Of a stretch of DNA of 64,000 nt, positions 52,519 through 60,092 are shown one piece after another. Made by a program: the position numbers and the translations under genes. How positions within the stretch are numbered: the stretch's first letter is position 1; the number at the start of each line of letters is the position of its first letter. Origin of the DNA: Niveispirillum sp048066115 (GTDB lineage Bacteria; Pseudomonadota; Alphaproteobacteria; Azospirillales; Azospirillaceae); contig NZ_JBLTYX010000001.1 of the NCBI RefSeq assembly GCF_048066115.1, positions 496,001 through 560,000 on the forward strand, read 5' to 3'. The notes beneath the pieces are model-generated. The model worked only from the letters and a program-made list of their open reading frames with translations, did not search any database and was not told where the DNA came from.

Positions 52519-53642
52519 CACATCACCTCCAGTTCGGCATGAAGGGCACCGGCCGCCTTGATCGCCTGCAAGATGACGATGATGTCGCGCGGCGTGGCGC
52601 CCAGCCGGTTCAGCCCATTGACCAGTTCATTCAGCGATACCCCGCCCTCCAGCACGTTCAGGCGCTTGCCCTCCCCCTCGTCCACGGCGATCTGGGTGCG
52701 GGGAACGACCACCGTCTGGCCCTGCTGGGTGAAGGGGGCGGGTTGGGAGACCTGCGGGGTTTCCTGCACCCGCACCGTCAGATTGCCCTGGGCGATGGCG
52801 ACGGTGCTGATCCGGACATTCTCGCCCATGACGATGGTGCCCGACTGTTCATCGATGACCACACGGGCCACCTGATCGGGCGTCACTTGGATGGTTTCGA
52901 TCCGGGTCAGCAGGCCGGCAATGTCCCCCTGGTAAGCCACCGGCACCATCACATCGACCGTCGTCGGGTCGGTGGCGCGGGCGACGCTGCCGCCCAGGCT
53001 CTGGTTCACGGCGGCTGCGATGCGGTTGGCGGTCAGGAAATCCGGGTTGCGCAGGGCCAGCCGGACACGCGCCAGGCTGTCCAGATCGAAATCCACTTCG
53101 CGTTCGACGATGGCGCCATTTGCCACGCGGCCGGAGGTCGGCACGCCCTTGGTGACGCTGGCCGCCGCACCCTCAACCGAATAGCCCGACGTGGCGACGG
53201 GACCCTGGGCCACGGCATAGATCTTCCCGTCCGCCCCCATCAGCGGCGTGGCGATCAGGTTGCCGCCGGCCAGGCTCTTGGCATCGCCCATGGTGGAAAT
53301 CGACACATCCACGCGGGTACCCTGGCGGGGAAAGGGCGGCAGTTCCGCCATGACCATCACCGCCGCGACGTTGCGGGTCTTCACATTCAGGCCGGTGATA
53401 TTGACGCCCAGCCGTTCCAGCATGCCTTCCAGGCTCTGCTGCGTGAAGGGCGAGTTCTGCAGGCGATCACCCGTGCCGTTCAGCCCGACGACCAGCCCAT
53501 AGCCCAGAAGTTGGTTTCCGCGCACCCCCTCCACCTCGACGAGATCCTTGATGCGCATCTGGGCCTGGGCGGCCCCCGGCAGGGCCACGAACCCGGCGAC
53601 AATCAAGGCGAGAAAGCCACGGATATGGCGGCGCTCAACCAT
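52518..53642 (-). CDS. flgI: Flagellar P-ring protein FlgI
   Basis: The 374-aa periplasmic protein forms the P ring in the peptidoglycan layer. It has a Sec signal (ending AAQAQ near residue 29) and the family sequence RIKDLVEVEGVRGNQLLGYGLVVGLNGTGD. ATG 53642 follows AAGGGG; an upstream in-frame ATG lacks a signal-like start. FlgA, which normally assists it, and the L-ring protein FlgH were not found in the window. Confidence 0.95.
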   Translation of the reverse strand: MVERRHIRGFLALIVAGFVALPGAAQAQMRIKDLVEVEGVRGNQLLGYGLVVGLNGTGDRLQNSPFTQQSLEGMLERLGVNITGLNVKTRNVAAVMVMAELPPFPRQGTRVDVSISTMGDAKSLAGGNLIATPLMGADGKIYAVAQGPVATSGYSVEGAAASVTKGVPTSGRVANGAIVEREVDFDLDSLARVRLALRNPDFLTANRIAAAVNQSLGGSVARATDPTTVDVMVPVAYQGDIAGLLTRIETIQVTPDQVARVVIDEQSGTIVMGENVRISTVAIAQGNLTVRVQETPQVSQPAPFTQQGQTVVVPRTQIAVDEGEGKRLNVLEGGVSLNELVNGLNRLGATPRDIIVILQAIKAAGALHAELEVM

Positions 53643-53687
53643 TTCCGACCCCTTAAGATTAGTGAACGGAGGGATCATGGCACGACA

Positions 53688-53705
53688 GGGTTAAAGCGGC
53701 TTTTC
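53688..53705 (-). promoter_or_regulatory. TTTAA motif upstream of flgI
   Basis: On the minus strand GGAAAAGCCGCTTTAACC keeps the six-base centre and one intact TTAA half of the flagellar motif. It lies about 50 bp before the flgI ATG. Confidence 0.35.
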
Positions 53706-53872
53706 CAAGACTTACCCAAGGGGCGCGTTAATATCCATTTAATTATCTGAGTCGATCTCGTCTTGACTGCGCCGTTGTGGGTAGTCATTGCTCTTTGTGA
53801 GCAGAATGAAAGGCGAATATGGTACGGAAATACAAATAAATTAGAAGTTTTTCTTCTGCTTCCGTCGATCTT

Positions 53873-53895
53873 GTAAAATTCCTGTAGAATTTTAC
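53873..53895. promoter_or_regulatory. Perfect palindrome before the CtrA-like regulator gene
   Basis: GTAAAATTC-CTGTA-GAATTTTAC has perfect 9-bp arms in an AT-rich gap and ends 20 bp before the ATG. It is a strong candidate operator, perhaps for autoregulation. Confidence 0.6.
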
Positions 53896-53915
53896 TCAAA
53901 TCAGGAGTTGGGGCA

Positions 53916-54704
53916 ATGCGAGTCTTGTTGATCGAGAACGATCAGACCATCGCCGGAGCAATCTCCCGCGCCATCGGCCGCGTCGGCGTCCGCTGCGAAC
54001 AGCAGACGCAGGACAGCGTGGAGACACTGGTTGCCGAGAAGGATGGCTCCCTGGAGAACTACGACGCGATCCTGGTCAGCAGTGCGGCCGGTCCCGAAGC
54101 CTTCATCGCCCGGCTGCGGGCGGTGGTGGGTCAGGTGATCATCGTCAGCCTGCTGGGTCACCGCTGCGTCACGTCCACCATCCAGCATCTGCGGGCCGGT
54201 GCCGATGACGTGCTGGTAAAGCCGATCAATCCGCAGGAGATCGAGGCGCGGCTGCATGCCGTGCGCCGGCGCGCCCATGGCCACAGCTCGCCCGAGTTGA
54301 CGGTGGGCCGCCTGACCGTCTTCCTGGACGGCCGCGATCCGGCGGTGGATGGGCAGCGCCTGCGCCTGTCGCACCGCGAGCATGCGATCTTCAGCGTCCT
54401 GGCGCTGAATGTCGGCCGCGTCGTGTCGAAGGAGAAGATCTACGAGACGGTGTACACCCTGTCCGGGTCCGACCCGCTGGACAAGGTCATCGACGTCTAT
54501 ATCTGCAAGCTTCGCAAGAAGATCGCGGAGGCCACGGGCGGTGACAAATATATCGAGACCGTCTATGGCCGCGGCTACAAGTTCGAAGCCCCGCCGGAGG
54601 ATGAGCGCGATGCCGCAGAGCCGGCGATGATCAAGTCCGTTCCCGCGATCCCCGCCGCACTGATCCGCGCGGGTGTTCGCACGGTTGCAGGTGCCAGCGC
54701 CTGA
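53916..54704 (+). CDS. Orphan CtrA/Rem/LafR-like regulator with degenerate receiver
   Basis: The 262-aa protein has a receiver-like domain (1-115) and an OmpR-type winged helix (about 125-225). The DNA-binding half strongly resembles CtrA: LDGRDPAVDGQRLRLSHRE, VVSKEKIYETVY and KVIDVYICKLRKK. The receiver is atypical: the acidic pocket reads E7-N8-D9 and the phospho-acceptor Asp is replaced by Ser55 (YDAILVSS); the conserved Lys102 (VKPI) remains. Orphan regulators of this kind (Rem, FtcR, LafR) switch on flagellar genes in rhizobia and Brucella. No histidine kinase is adjacent. A C-terminal tail of about 40 residues is extra. It probably controls this island without ordinary phosphorylation. 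Confidence 0.82.
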   Translation: MRVLLIENDQTIAGAISRAIGRVGVRCEQQTQDSVETLVAEKDGSLENYDAILVSSAAGPEAFIARLRAVVGQVIIVSLLGHRCVTSTIQHLRAGADDVLVKPINPQEIEARLHAVRRRAHGHSSPELTVGRLTVFLDGRDPAVDGQRLRLSHREHAIFSVLALNVGRVVSKEKIYETVYTLSGSDPLDKVIDVYICKLRKKIAEATGGDKYIETVYGRGYKFEAPPEDERDAAEPAMIKSVPAIPAALIRAGVRTVAGASA

Positions 54705-54898
54705 CAAGCGAATTGATCGATGGGGCCGCCCTCCACCGGGCTCCCATCGGCGGCGTTCAACCTTTCCATGGCGGTTTGCGTCCAGGATCATGGAAACCGG
54801 CCGGTAGAACCGCCGGTTCGCACCCGTGGAAAGGGCCGGGGTGACGGCAGAATCCTCCCCCGGCCCGACGCGGCGCTTGGCATTCTTGCGAGCGGTCT

Positions 54899-54915
54899 AT
54901 ATATGGTCCATATAT
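54899..54915. promoter_or_regulatory. Palindromic operator before the ParD-like gene
   Basis: ATATATGG-T-CCATATAT has perfect 8-bp arms and ends 21 bp before the ParD-like ATG. Antitoxins of this class usually repress their own operon by binding such a site. Confidence 0.6.
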
Positions 54916-54936
54916 GTTTCATATAAGGGACCTGCG

Positions 54937-55149
54937 ATGGGCATCGTGAATATCGAGGATGACCTGCACGAACAGCTGCGCCGGGTCAGCAAGGTCACCT
55001 GCCGGTCGATCAACGCCCAGGCCGCCTTCTGGATCAAGATCGGCATGCTGTGCGAGACCAATCCCACGCTGAGCTTCACCGAGATCATGCAGCGGGAACT
55101 GAATGCCGCTGGCGTGTCGGCCCCGTCACTGGCCGTCGATGCGGCATGA
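54937..55149 (+). CDS. ParD-like small regulator/antitoxin-type protein
   Basis: The 70-aa protein (MGIVNIEDDLHEQLRRVSKV, then SRSINAQAAFWIKIGML-like helices) fits the ParD-like ribbon-helix-helix family: a short beta strand, two helices and a C-terminal flap. AAGGGA precedes ATG 54937. Its stop overlaps the start of a methionine aminopeptidase gene as ATGA, and it has a palindromic upstream site. This pairing of ParD-like and map-like genes looks like a toxin-antitoxin layout, although the partner is an apparently intact enzyme. Confidence 0.75.
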   Translation: MGIVNIEDDLHEQLRRVSKVTCRSINAQAAFWIKIGMLCETNPTLSFTEIMQRELNAAGVSAPSLAVDAA

Positions 55150-55934
55150 TCAAGGAAGCCTGGGAACTGGCGCTGCTGGCCCAATCCGGCCGGCTGCTGG
55201 CATCGGTGTTCGCCCTGCTGGACAGGACGCCGCTGATCGGCCGCTCGACGCTGGAGATCAACGATCTGGTCGAACGCTTCATCATTGTTGATTTGCAGGC
55301 ACGGCCCGCCAGCAAGGGCCAGTATGGCTATGGCTTCGTGCTGAATTCATCGGTCAACGACGTGGTCTGCCATGGCGTGCCGTCGGCATCGACCGTGCTG
55401 CGCGATGGCGACATCGTCAATTTCGACATCACCCTGGAAAAGGGCGGCTATATCACCGACAGCAGCAAGACCTATCTGGTCGGCGCTGTCGATCCCGCTA
55501 CCAGGCGGCTGGTCCAGACCACCTATGATGCGCTGTGGACGGGGATAAAGACCGTCCGGCCGGGTGCGAAGCTGGGCGATATCGGCCATGCCATCGAACG
55601 GCATGCCAAGAAAGCCGGCTATTCCGTGGTACGGGAATATTGCGGCCATGGCATCGGCCGGGAAATGCATGAGGAACCGCAGATACTGCATTTCGGCCGG
55701 CCGGGCACCGGCCTGACCTTGCGCGAGGGCATGGTCTTCACCATCGAACCGATGCTGAACCGCGGCCGGCGGGGCGTGCGGACGGAGGAGGATGGCTGGA
55801 CCGTCAGGACCCAGGACGGATCGCTGTCGGCGCAGTTCGAACATACGGTTGCGGTGACGGCGACCGGCGTGTCGGTCCTGACGTTGCGCGACGATGAGCG
55901 GAAGCCAGGAACGGACAGGACCAATCATAGGTAA
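55146..55934 (+). CDS. Type I methionine aminopeptidase (accessory copy)
   Basis: The 262-aa pita-bread metallopeptidase keeps all five metal ligands: Asp94 (VNFDIT), Asp105 (YITDSSK), His168 (CGHGIG), Glu201 (FTIEPM) and Glu232 (QFEHTV), plus the substrate His76 (CHGVP). It should remove N-terminal methionine from proteins. An essential housekeeping map presumably exists elsewhere, so this copy is accessory. It is translationally coupled to the ParD-like gene, and its 3' end overlaps a duplicated flgL fragment on the other strand. A decayed copy of its 5' end lies at 56207. Confidence 0.88.
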   Translation: MIKEAWELALLAQSGRLLASVFALLDRTPLIGRSTLEINDLVERFIIVDLQARPASKGQYGYGFVLNSSVNDVVCHGVPSASTVLRDGDIVNFDITLEKGGYITDSSKTYLVGAVDPATRRLVQTTYDALWTGIKTVRPGAKLGDIGHAIERHAKKAGYSVVREYCGHGIGREMHEEPQILHFGRPGTGLTLREGMVFTIEPMLNRGRRGVRTEEDGWTVRTQDGSLSAQFEHTVAVTATGVSVLTLRDDERKPGTDRTNHR

Positions 55935-56178
55935 TTGGCCAGCGAAAGCTTGCCCAGGCTACTGGTCACCGCGAAGGTCGCTTCCAACTGGTTGCGCAGC
56001 ACGTCCAGGCGCAGGGTCGCGTCGTACGGGTCGGCCTCTACCAGCTTGACGATCTGGGTGGAGACAAGCGTCTGTTCCACCTCCAGCCGGTCCTGCATGC
56101 GCTGGATGGTCTGTTCCTCCAGGCCCAGGATGCTCTGCGCTTCCGTCAACTGCTCCATAGCATTGCCGACCATTTCTA
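55925..56178 (-). pseudogene. Duplicated 3' fragment of flgL
   Basis: The fragment encodes about 83 residues nearly identical to the C-terminus of the intact FlgL at 57416 (NAMEQLTEAQSILGLEEQTI ... LGKLSLANYL). Similarity stops abruptly beyond the codons for MVGNAME. DNA identity is about 90 percent by eye, including synonymous sites, so the copy is recent. No promoter or start for a full protein is present. It marks one border of the accessory insertion next to flgL. Confidence 0.85.
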
Positions 56179-56206
56179 GGATCACTTGCCGGCCGATCAA
56201 CGCCGC

Positions 56207-56314
56207 ATGATCAAGCGAGCCTGGGAACTGGCACTGCCGGACAAAACCCTGCTGATCGGATGGTCGATGCTGGAGATCAATGATCTGGTCAAGGGATCAT
56301 CATTGACGAGTTGA
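56207..56314 (+). pseudogene. Decayed 5' fragment of the methionine aminopeptidase gene
   Basis: ATG 56207 opens 35 codons (MIKRAWELALPDKTLLIGW..EINDLVKG) that match the first 43 codons of the aminopeptidase at 55146 with a 14-codon internal deletion and a later frameshift to a stop. The rest of the gene is absent. The upstream context (GCCGGC..GATCAACGCC) differs from the ParD-like gene apart from GCCGCATGATCAAG. Confidence 0.8.
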
Positions 56315-56343
56315 ATTCCCAGACGGCTTGTCGCTGGGTGGTA

Positions 56344-56376
56344 GAAGAGGGGCCGACCTACGGGGCGGCCCCTTCT
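56344..56376 (+). terminator. Hairpin before the XRE gene
   Basis: AGAAGAGGGGCCG pairs with CGGCCCCTTCT with a two-base bulge; CAGTGTTTGAG follows. The T-run is short, so termination is only possible. It lies after the aminopeptidase remnant in the 145-bp gap before the XRE gene. Confidence 0.4.
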
Positions 56377-56460
56377 CAGTGTTTGAGGGAGCCGATAGCC
56401 AGTTCACAAACATGTTGACGTCAATGCGAATCGTTGTGTAAACACAACAGATCGACATTG

Positions 56461-56736
56461 ATGAATGATATTCCTGTGGATGATCTGTATAATCGCATTG
56501 CCGTCTTCCGGGCCGAGCGCGGGGTCACGCGCCGTGCCCTGGCCGAAGCGGTGGGCGTGAACAACCAGACGATCGGCTATTTGGAGCGGGGCGATTACAA
56601 GCCCAGCCTGGAATTGGCGATGAAGATCGCCGCCTATTTCGGTGTGCCGGTCGAAATGCTTTTTTCCTTTCGTCCCTTCGAGTCCGTTGCCGACACCCTG
56701 CGCCGCGCCGCCGCGGCGGGAGAAGGATCGCCATGA
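56461..56736 (+). CDS. XRE family helix-turn-helix regulator
   Basis: The 91-aa protein has an XRE/Cro helix-turn-helix at about residues 10-65 (RIAVFRAERGVTRRALAEAVGV, then QTIGYLERGDYKPSLELAMKIAAYFGVPVEMLF). The C-terminal tail is short. It overlaps the following membrane-protein gene as ATGA. Such small XRE plus membrane-protein pairs occur widely and may sense membrane or stress signals. ATG 56461 is chosen as the start nearest to the domain; its ribosome-binding site is weak. Confidence 0.85.
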   Translation: MNDIPVDDLYNRIAVFRAERGVTRRALAEAVGVNNQTIGYLERGDYKPSLELAMKIAAYFGVPVEMLFSFRPFESVADTLRRAAAAGEGSP

Positions 56737-57245
56737 CCACCCTGTTGCAGAAAATGGATCACCTCGTCTATGCGATCAGGCTCGACCGCATCATCTTCAT
56801 GAAGATGCAGCCGCGAGCGTTCCGCTGGACACCGTTACTGGTGATTGCGGCGCTGGCTGTGGGCTATGTGCTGATGGCCATGGTACCCAACGTCCTGGTG
56901 CCCGGCTTCTGGATCGGCTGGCTTTCCTTCTATGGCGCGATCATTGCCGCGCATATGTTCCGGGTGTTCGGCCCGCGCTTCACCGCGACCGTGCATCATC
57001 CCCTGGATGAGCGGGAACTTATGGTGAAGGCCCGCGCCCATGCCATGTCGGGCGTCACGATGACGATCGCGGCCATGCTGGGCTGCTTCTACATGACCAC
57101 GGCCGGCCTTCCCTGGTTTTGGCATCCGAACCCTCCGATCGACTGGATTAATCTCGGGTTCGGCGTCCAGGGGATCAGCGTGCTGCTGCCAACTTGGTTC
57201 GCGAGCTGGCTGCAGCCCCCGCCGGTCGTGGATGGCGAAGATTGA
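56733..57245 (+). CDS. Four-helix membrane protein paired with XRE regulator
   Basis: The 170-aa protein shows four hydrophobic helices: about 33-50 (PLLVIAALAVGYVLMAMV), 55-75 (PGFWIGWLSFYGAIIAAHMF), 105-122 (GVTMTIAAMLGCFYMTT) and 138-158 (NLGFGVQGISVLLPTWFA). A charged cytoplasmic loop HHPLDERELMVKARAHAMSG lies in the middle; DERE loops of this kind occur in DUF2178-like proteins next to XRE regulators. No function is known. It is translationally coupled to the XRE gene. Confidence 0.65.
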   Translation: MTTLLQKMDHLVYAIRLDRIIFMKMQPRAFRWTPLLVIAALAVGYVLMAMVPNVLVPGFWIGWLSFYGAIIAAHMFRVFGPRFTATVHHPLDERELMVKARAHAMSGVTMTIAAMLGCFYMTTAGLPWFWHPNPPIDWINLGFGVQGISVLLPTWFASWLQPPPVVDGED

Positions 57246-57274
57246 GGACGAGGGTATCGGAATTGCCTCTGTCG

Positions 57275-57401
57275 CCTCCCCGGCCGAAACCGGGGCCGAG
57301 GATCACAAGCCCAACCTGGCGGCCGCGTACATCGATGCAGCGTGGATGTTTGAGCCTGTGACCCCTGGGTCCCCGCTTTCGCGGGGAAGGGATTAAGAGA
57401 T
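57275..57401. repeat. Diverged palindromic extragenic repeat downstream of flgL
   Basis: CCCCGGCCGAAACCGGGGCCGAGGATCACAAGCCC and TGTGACCCCTGGGTCCCCGC-TTTC-GCGGGG are outer and inner arms similar in order to the copy at 7422-7545. It lies between the membrane-protein gene and the convergent flgL stop. Confidence 0.6.
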
Positions 57402-57415
57402 GATCCTGGCAGCCC

Positions 57416-58474
57416 CTACAGATAATTCGCCAGCGACAGCTTGCCCAGGCTGCTGGTCACGGCGAAGGTCGCCTCCAGCTGGTTGCGCAGCACGTCCAGG
57501 CGCAGGGTCGCGTCGTACGGGTCCGCCTCCTCCAGCTTGACGATCTGGGTGGAGACGAGCGTCTGTTCCACCTCCAGCCGGTCCTGCATGCGCCCGATGG
57601 TCTGTTCCTCCAGGCCCAGGATGCTCTGCGTCTCCGTCAGTTGCTCCATGGCGTTGCCGACCATGCTCCAGGCCCGCTCCGCCAGCCTTTGATAGGCGGC
57701 ATCGGGAATGCTTTCGGCCGGCACGGCACTCAGCAGATGCAGGCCCTTCAGCAGGTCGCGCACCGCCTGATCGCCGGCGGTGGCACCATAGGTGACGGTG
57801 ACCGACCCTTCCGCCCGCGCCACCACCGGATCGGTGGAGCCATGGAAGAAGGTGTTGGAGAAATTGCCTGCCGCCGGCACACGCGTGTCGTTGAACAGGG
57901 CCGAAAGCCCGTTCGGCCCGTCGATCATCGCGTCCACGGCGGCGGCGGAGTTAAGCGGCCCGGCAGCGGTCAGCACCTGCTGGATGGCGGCGTTGGGCGA
58001 CAGGCCGGACGGGGCCGCCTGGTCGGCCGCCTGGATGGGCGTACGGTCGAAGCGGGTGCCGCCGAACAGGAAGCGCCCGCTCATCGATCCGTTCAGCATG
58101 TTGGTGACGGTGCGCAGCGCATCCTTGGCCGCGTCGTCGATGACGGCATTGGTGGTGTCCGATCCGCCGCCCGACGCGGTCAGGGCCAGATCGCGGACCT
58201 TGGTCGTGGCCTCGCGCATGGCACTCATCGCGTCCTGCATCGCCGTCATCCGGGCGGCCTGCGACGACATCGCCGTCTGGAACTGGTCGATCTCGCTGCG
58301 CACATTGCGCAGGTCCAGCAAGGCGGCGGCGCGGCTGCCCAGGCTGCCGGCGACGTCGATCTTGCGGCCGGTGGACAGTTCCTGCTGCAAGGTCTGCATC
58401 TCGGTCTGCGTGACCCGCACATTGTTGCGGGTCTGGCGGGCCAGCGACAGGGTGGAAACGGTGCTGAGCGTCAT
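57416..58474 (-). CDS. flgL: Flagellar hook-filament junction protein FlgL
   Basis: The 352-aa protein links hook and filament. It has flagellin-like N-terminal helices (TRNNVRVTQTEMQTLQQELSTGRKIDVAGSLGSRAAALLDLRN) and C-terminal helices ending in LGKLSLANYL. A SGRFLFGGTRFDRTPI segment near residue 135 is typical for FlgL. It starts two bases after the flgK stop. Its last 83 codons are duplicated at 55925-56178. Confidence 0.93.
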   Translation of the reverse strand: MTLSTVSTLSLARQTRNNVRVTQTEMQTLQQELSTGRKIDVAGSLGSRAAALLDLRNVRSEIDQFQTAMSSQAARMTAMQDAMSAMREATTKVRDLALTASGGGSDTTNAVIDDAAKDALRTVTNMLNGSMSGRFLFGGTRFDRTPIQAADQAAPSGLSPNAAIQQVLTAAGPLNSAAAVDAMIDGPNGLSALFNDTRVPAAGNFSNTFFHGSTDPVVARAEGSVTVTYGATAGDQAVRDLLKGLHLLSAVPAESIPDAAYQRLAERAWSMVGNAMEQLTETQSILGLEEQTIGRMQDRLEVEQTLVSTQIVKLEEADPYDATLRLDVLRNQLEATFAVTSSLGKLSLANYL

Positions 58475-58476
58475 GA

Positions 58477-59937
58477 TCAGATCTCCAACAGCTTGTCGAG
58501 CATGCGGCTGGCCACCTGCATGATCTGGGCATTGGCGGCATAGCTGCGTTCCAGCACGATCAGTTCCTGCAATTCCTCATCGATATTCACGCCCTCCCGC
58601 CCCTCGCGGGTGGCGCGCACCGTCTCCAACTGGATGTCCAGCGACTTGGCGCTGTTCTCGGCCGAGGCGCGGACGGCATGCTGCTGACCGATGGCGGCGT
58701 TGGCGAAATCCCTCACCGTGCCGCTGGTCATCAGGCCGGCGGATACGCTGAAACTGACGCTGGTGGAGAACACGCCCAGGAAGGCGCGGACCTGCGTCGT
58801 GTCGCCGACATCACCGCCCGCCGCATGCAGGCCGGTGCGCACCCGGGCCGGGTCGCCGCCGGCATCCAGCCGGACCAGGTCGTTGACCTGGATGCGGCCG
58901 GCCATGCCGGTGATGTTGCCCGCCGCCCGGTTGTGCCGCGCGCCGTTTTCGGTGAACAGGCCGGTGCCGGTGGTGCCGGCCGAGGCATCGGCCTGCTGGA
59001 ACCGGTCGGCCAGCACGCTTGCCACCTCGTCGATCTGGCGCTGCATTTCCGGCATCGCCTGATCGCGCACGGCGAAGAAACCTTCCAGCCGCCCACCCTT
59101 GACCGGGTTGGGATAGCCACTGCCGGGGGCGATATCGACCCCGTCGACCGTCAGGCCCGACAGGCCGCCGCCGGCATAGCTGGCGGTGGCGCCGATGACG
59201 GGGGTGCGGGTGAACTCGATCTCCCGCGCATTCTCGTCCAGCAGGGTCACCCCGCCCGTGGTCATCACCACGATGGCGTTGGCGTCGCGGGTGAAATACT
59301 GGATGCCGATCTGTTCCGACAAGCCATCCAGCAGCCGGTCGCGCTCATCCTCCAGCTCGGAGATGTCCTGGCCGCTGCCGGTGCGCACCGCCACCTGGCG
59401 GTTCAGATCTTCCAGCCGCTTCAAAGCACCATTGATGCTGGTCACCGCATCGCCGATGCCGGCATCGGCCTGTTCGCGGGCATTGGCGATGGCCTTGTTG
59501 GCATCGCCCAGCCGGCTGGCCAGATTGATGGCGGCATCGACCACGGCGCGCTGCTGCGTCGGGCTTTCGGGCAGGTCCTCCAGCCCGTAGAAGGCGCGTT
59601 CCAGGGTGGCCAAGGCCGCGCTGAAGCTGCGTTCCTCCTGCGGCTGGCCGATGGTCTGCGTATAGACGGACAGGATTTGCGCGCGTGAGGTTTGGGCCGC
59701 ACTGGCCGACGCCTGCACGCGTGTTTCCCGCGCCAGGGAGGCATCGGCGCTGCGCCGGAAATCGCTGACCTGGACGCCCCTGCCCTCCCCGCCGATGGAA
59801 ACCGACGTCAGCACGGCCTCCTTGCGGGTATAGCCGGGGGTGGTGGCGTTGGCGATGTTGCGGGACAGGATCGCCGACTTGGTCTGATTGGCCTGCAGGC
59901 CACTCAGCGCCGTCTGCAGGGCGAGGCCGATGCTCAT
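58477..59937 (-). CDS. flgK: Flagellar hook-associated protein FlgK
   Basis: The 486-aa hook-filament junction protein has the rod/hook N-terminal motif (GLALQTALSGLQANQTKSAILSRNIANATTPGYTRKEAVL) and the C-terminal motif (SGVNIDEELQELIVLERSYAANAQIMQVASRMLDKLLEI-type). It lacks a signal peptide and is exported through the flagellar gate. It is the first gene of flgK-flgL and follows flgE across the CGGCGGCGAC repeat. Confidence 0.94.
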   Translation of the reverse strand: MSIGLALQTALSGLQANQTKSAILSRNIANATTPGYTRKEAVLTSVSIGGEGRGVQVSDFRRSADASLARETRVQASASAAQTSRAQILSVYTQTIGQPQEERSFSAALATLERAFYGLEDLPESPTQQRAVVDAAINLASRLGDANKAIANAREQADAGIGDAVTSINGALKRLEDLNRQVAVRTGSGQDISELEDERDRLLDGLSEQIGIQYFTRDANAIVVMTTGGVTLLDENAREIEFTRTPVIGATASYAGGGLSGLTVDGVDIAPGSGYPNPVKGGRLEGFFAVRDQAMPEMQRQIDEVASVLADRFQQADASAGTTGTGLFTENGARHNRAAGNITGMAGRIQVNDLVRLDAGGDPARVRTGLHAAGGDVGDTTQVRAFLGVFSTSVSFSVSAGLMTSGTVRDFANAAIGQQHAVRASAENSAKSLDIQLETVRATREGREGVNIDEELQELIVLERSYAANAQIMQVASRMLDKLLEI

Positions 59938-60005
59938 GATCGCTGCCTTTCTGATTGGACTTTTTCTTCAAGCGCCGAAACGGTTTCCGGCAGCCATTCT
60001 CATAT

Positions 60006-60077
60006 CGGCGGCGACTGCCGCCGCGCCGCACGTGCGGCGTGAGCCAAGCCGCCGGATGGCGGCGCCCGGCGCCTGAG
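60006..60077 (+). repeat. CGGCGGCGACYGCCGCC repeat between flgE and flgK
   Basis: The 72-bp element begins CGGCGGCGACTGCCGCCGCG, contains CCGCACGTGCGG and ends GGCGCCCGGCGCCTGAGGG. It matches the copy after flagellin at most positions and has the same orientation relative to the minus-strand gene that ends beside it. Confidence 0.8.
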
Positions 60078-60092
60078 GGCATCGAATAAAAA

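Noticed and set aside
54720..54926. 68-codon plus-strand frame between the CtrA-like and ParD-like genes
   Set aside because: No ribosome-binding site, no domain, and it overlaps the ParD-like operator region.
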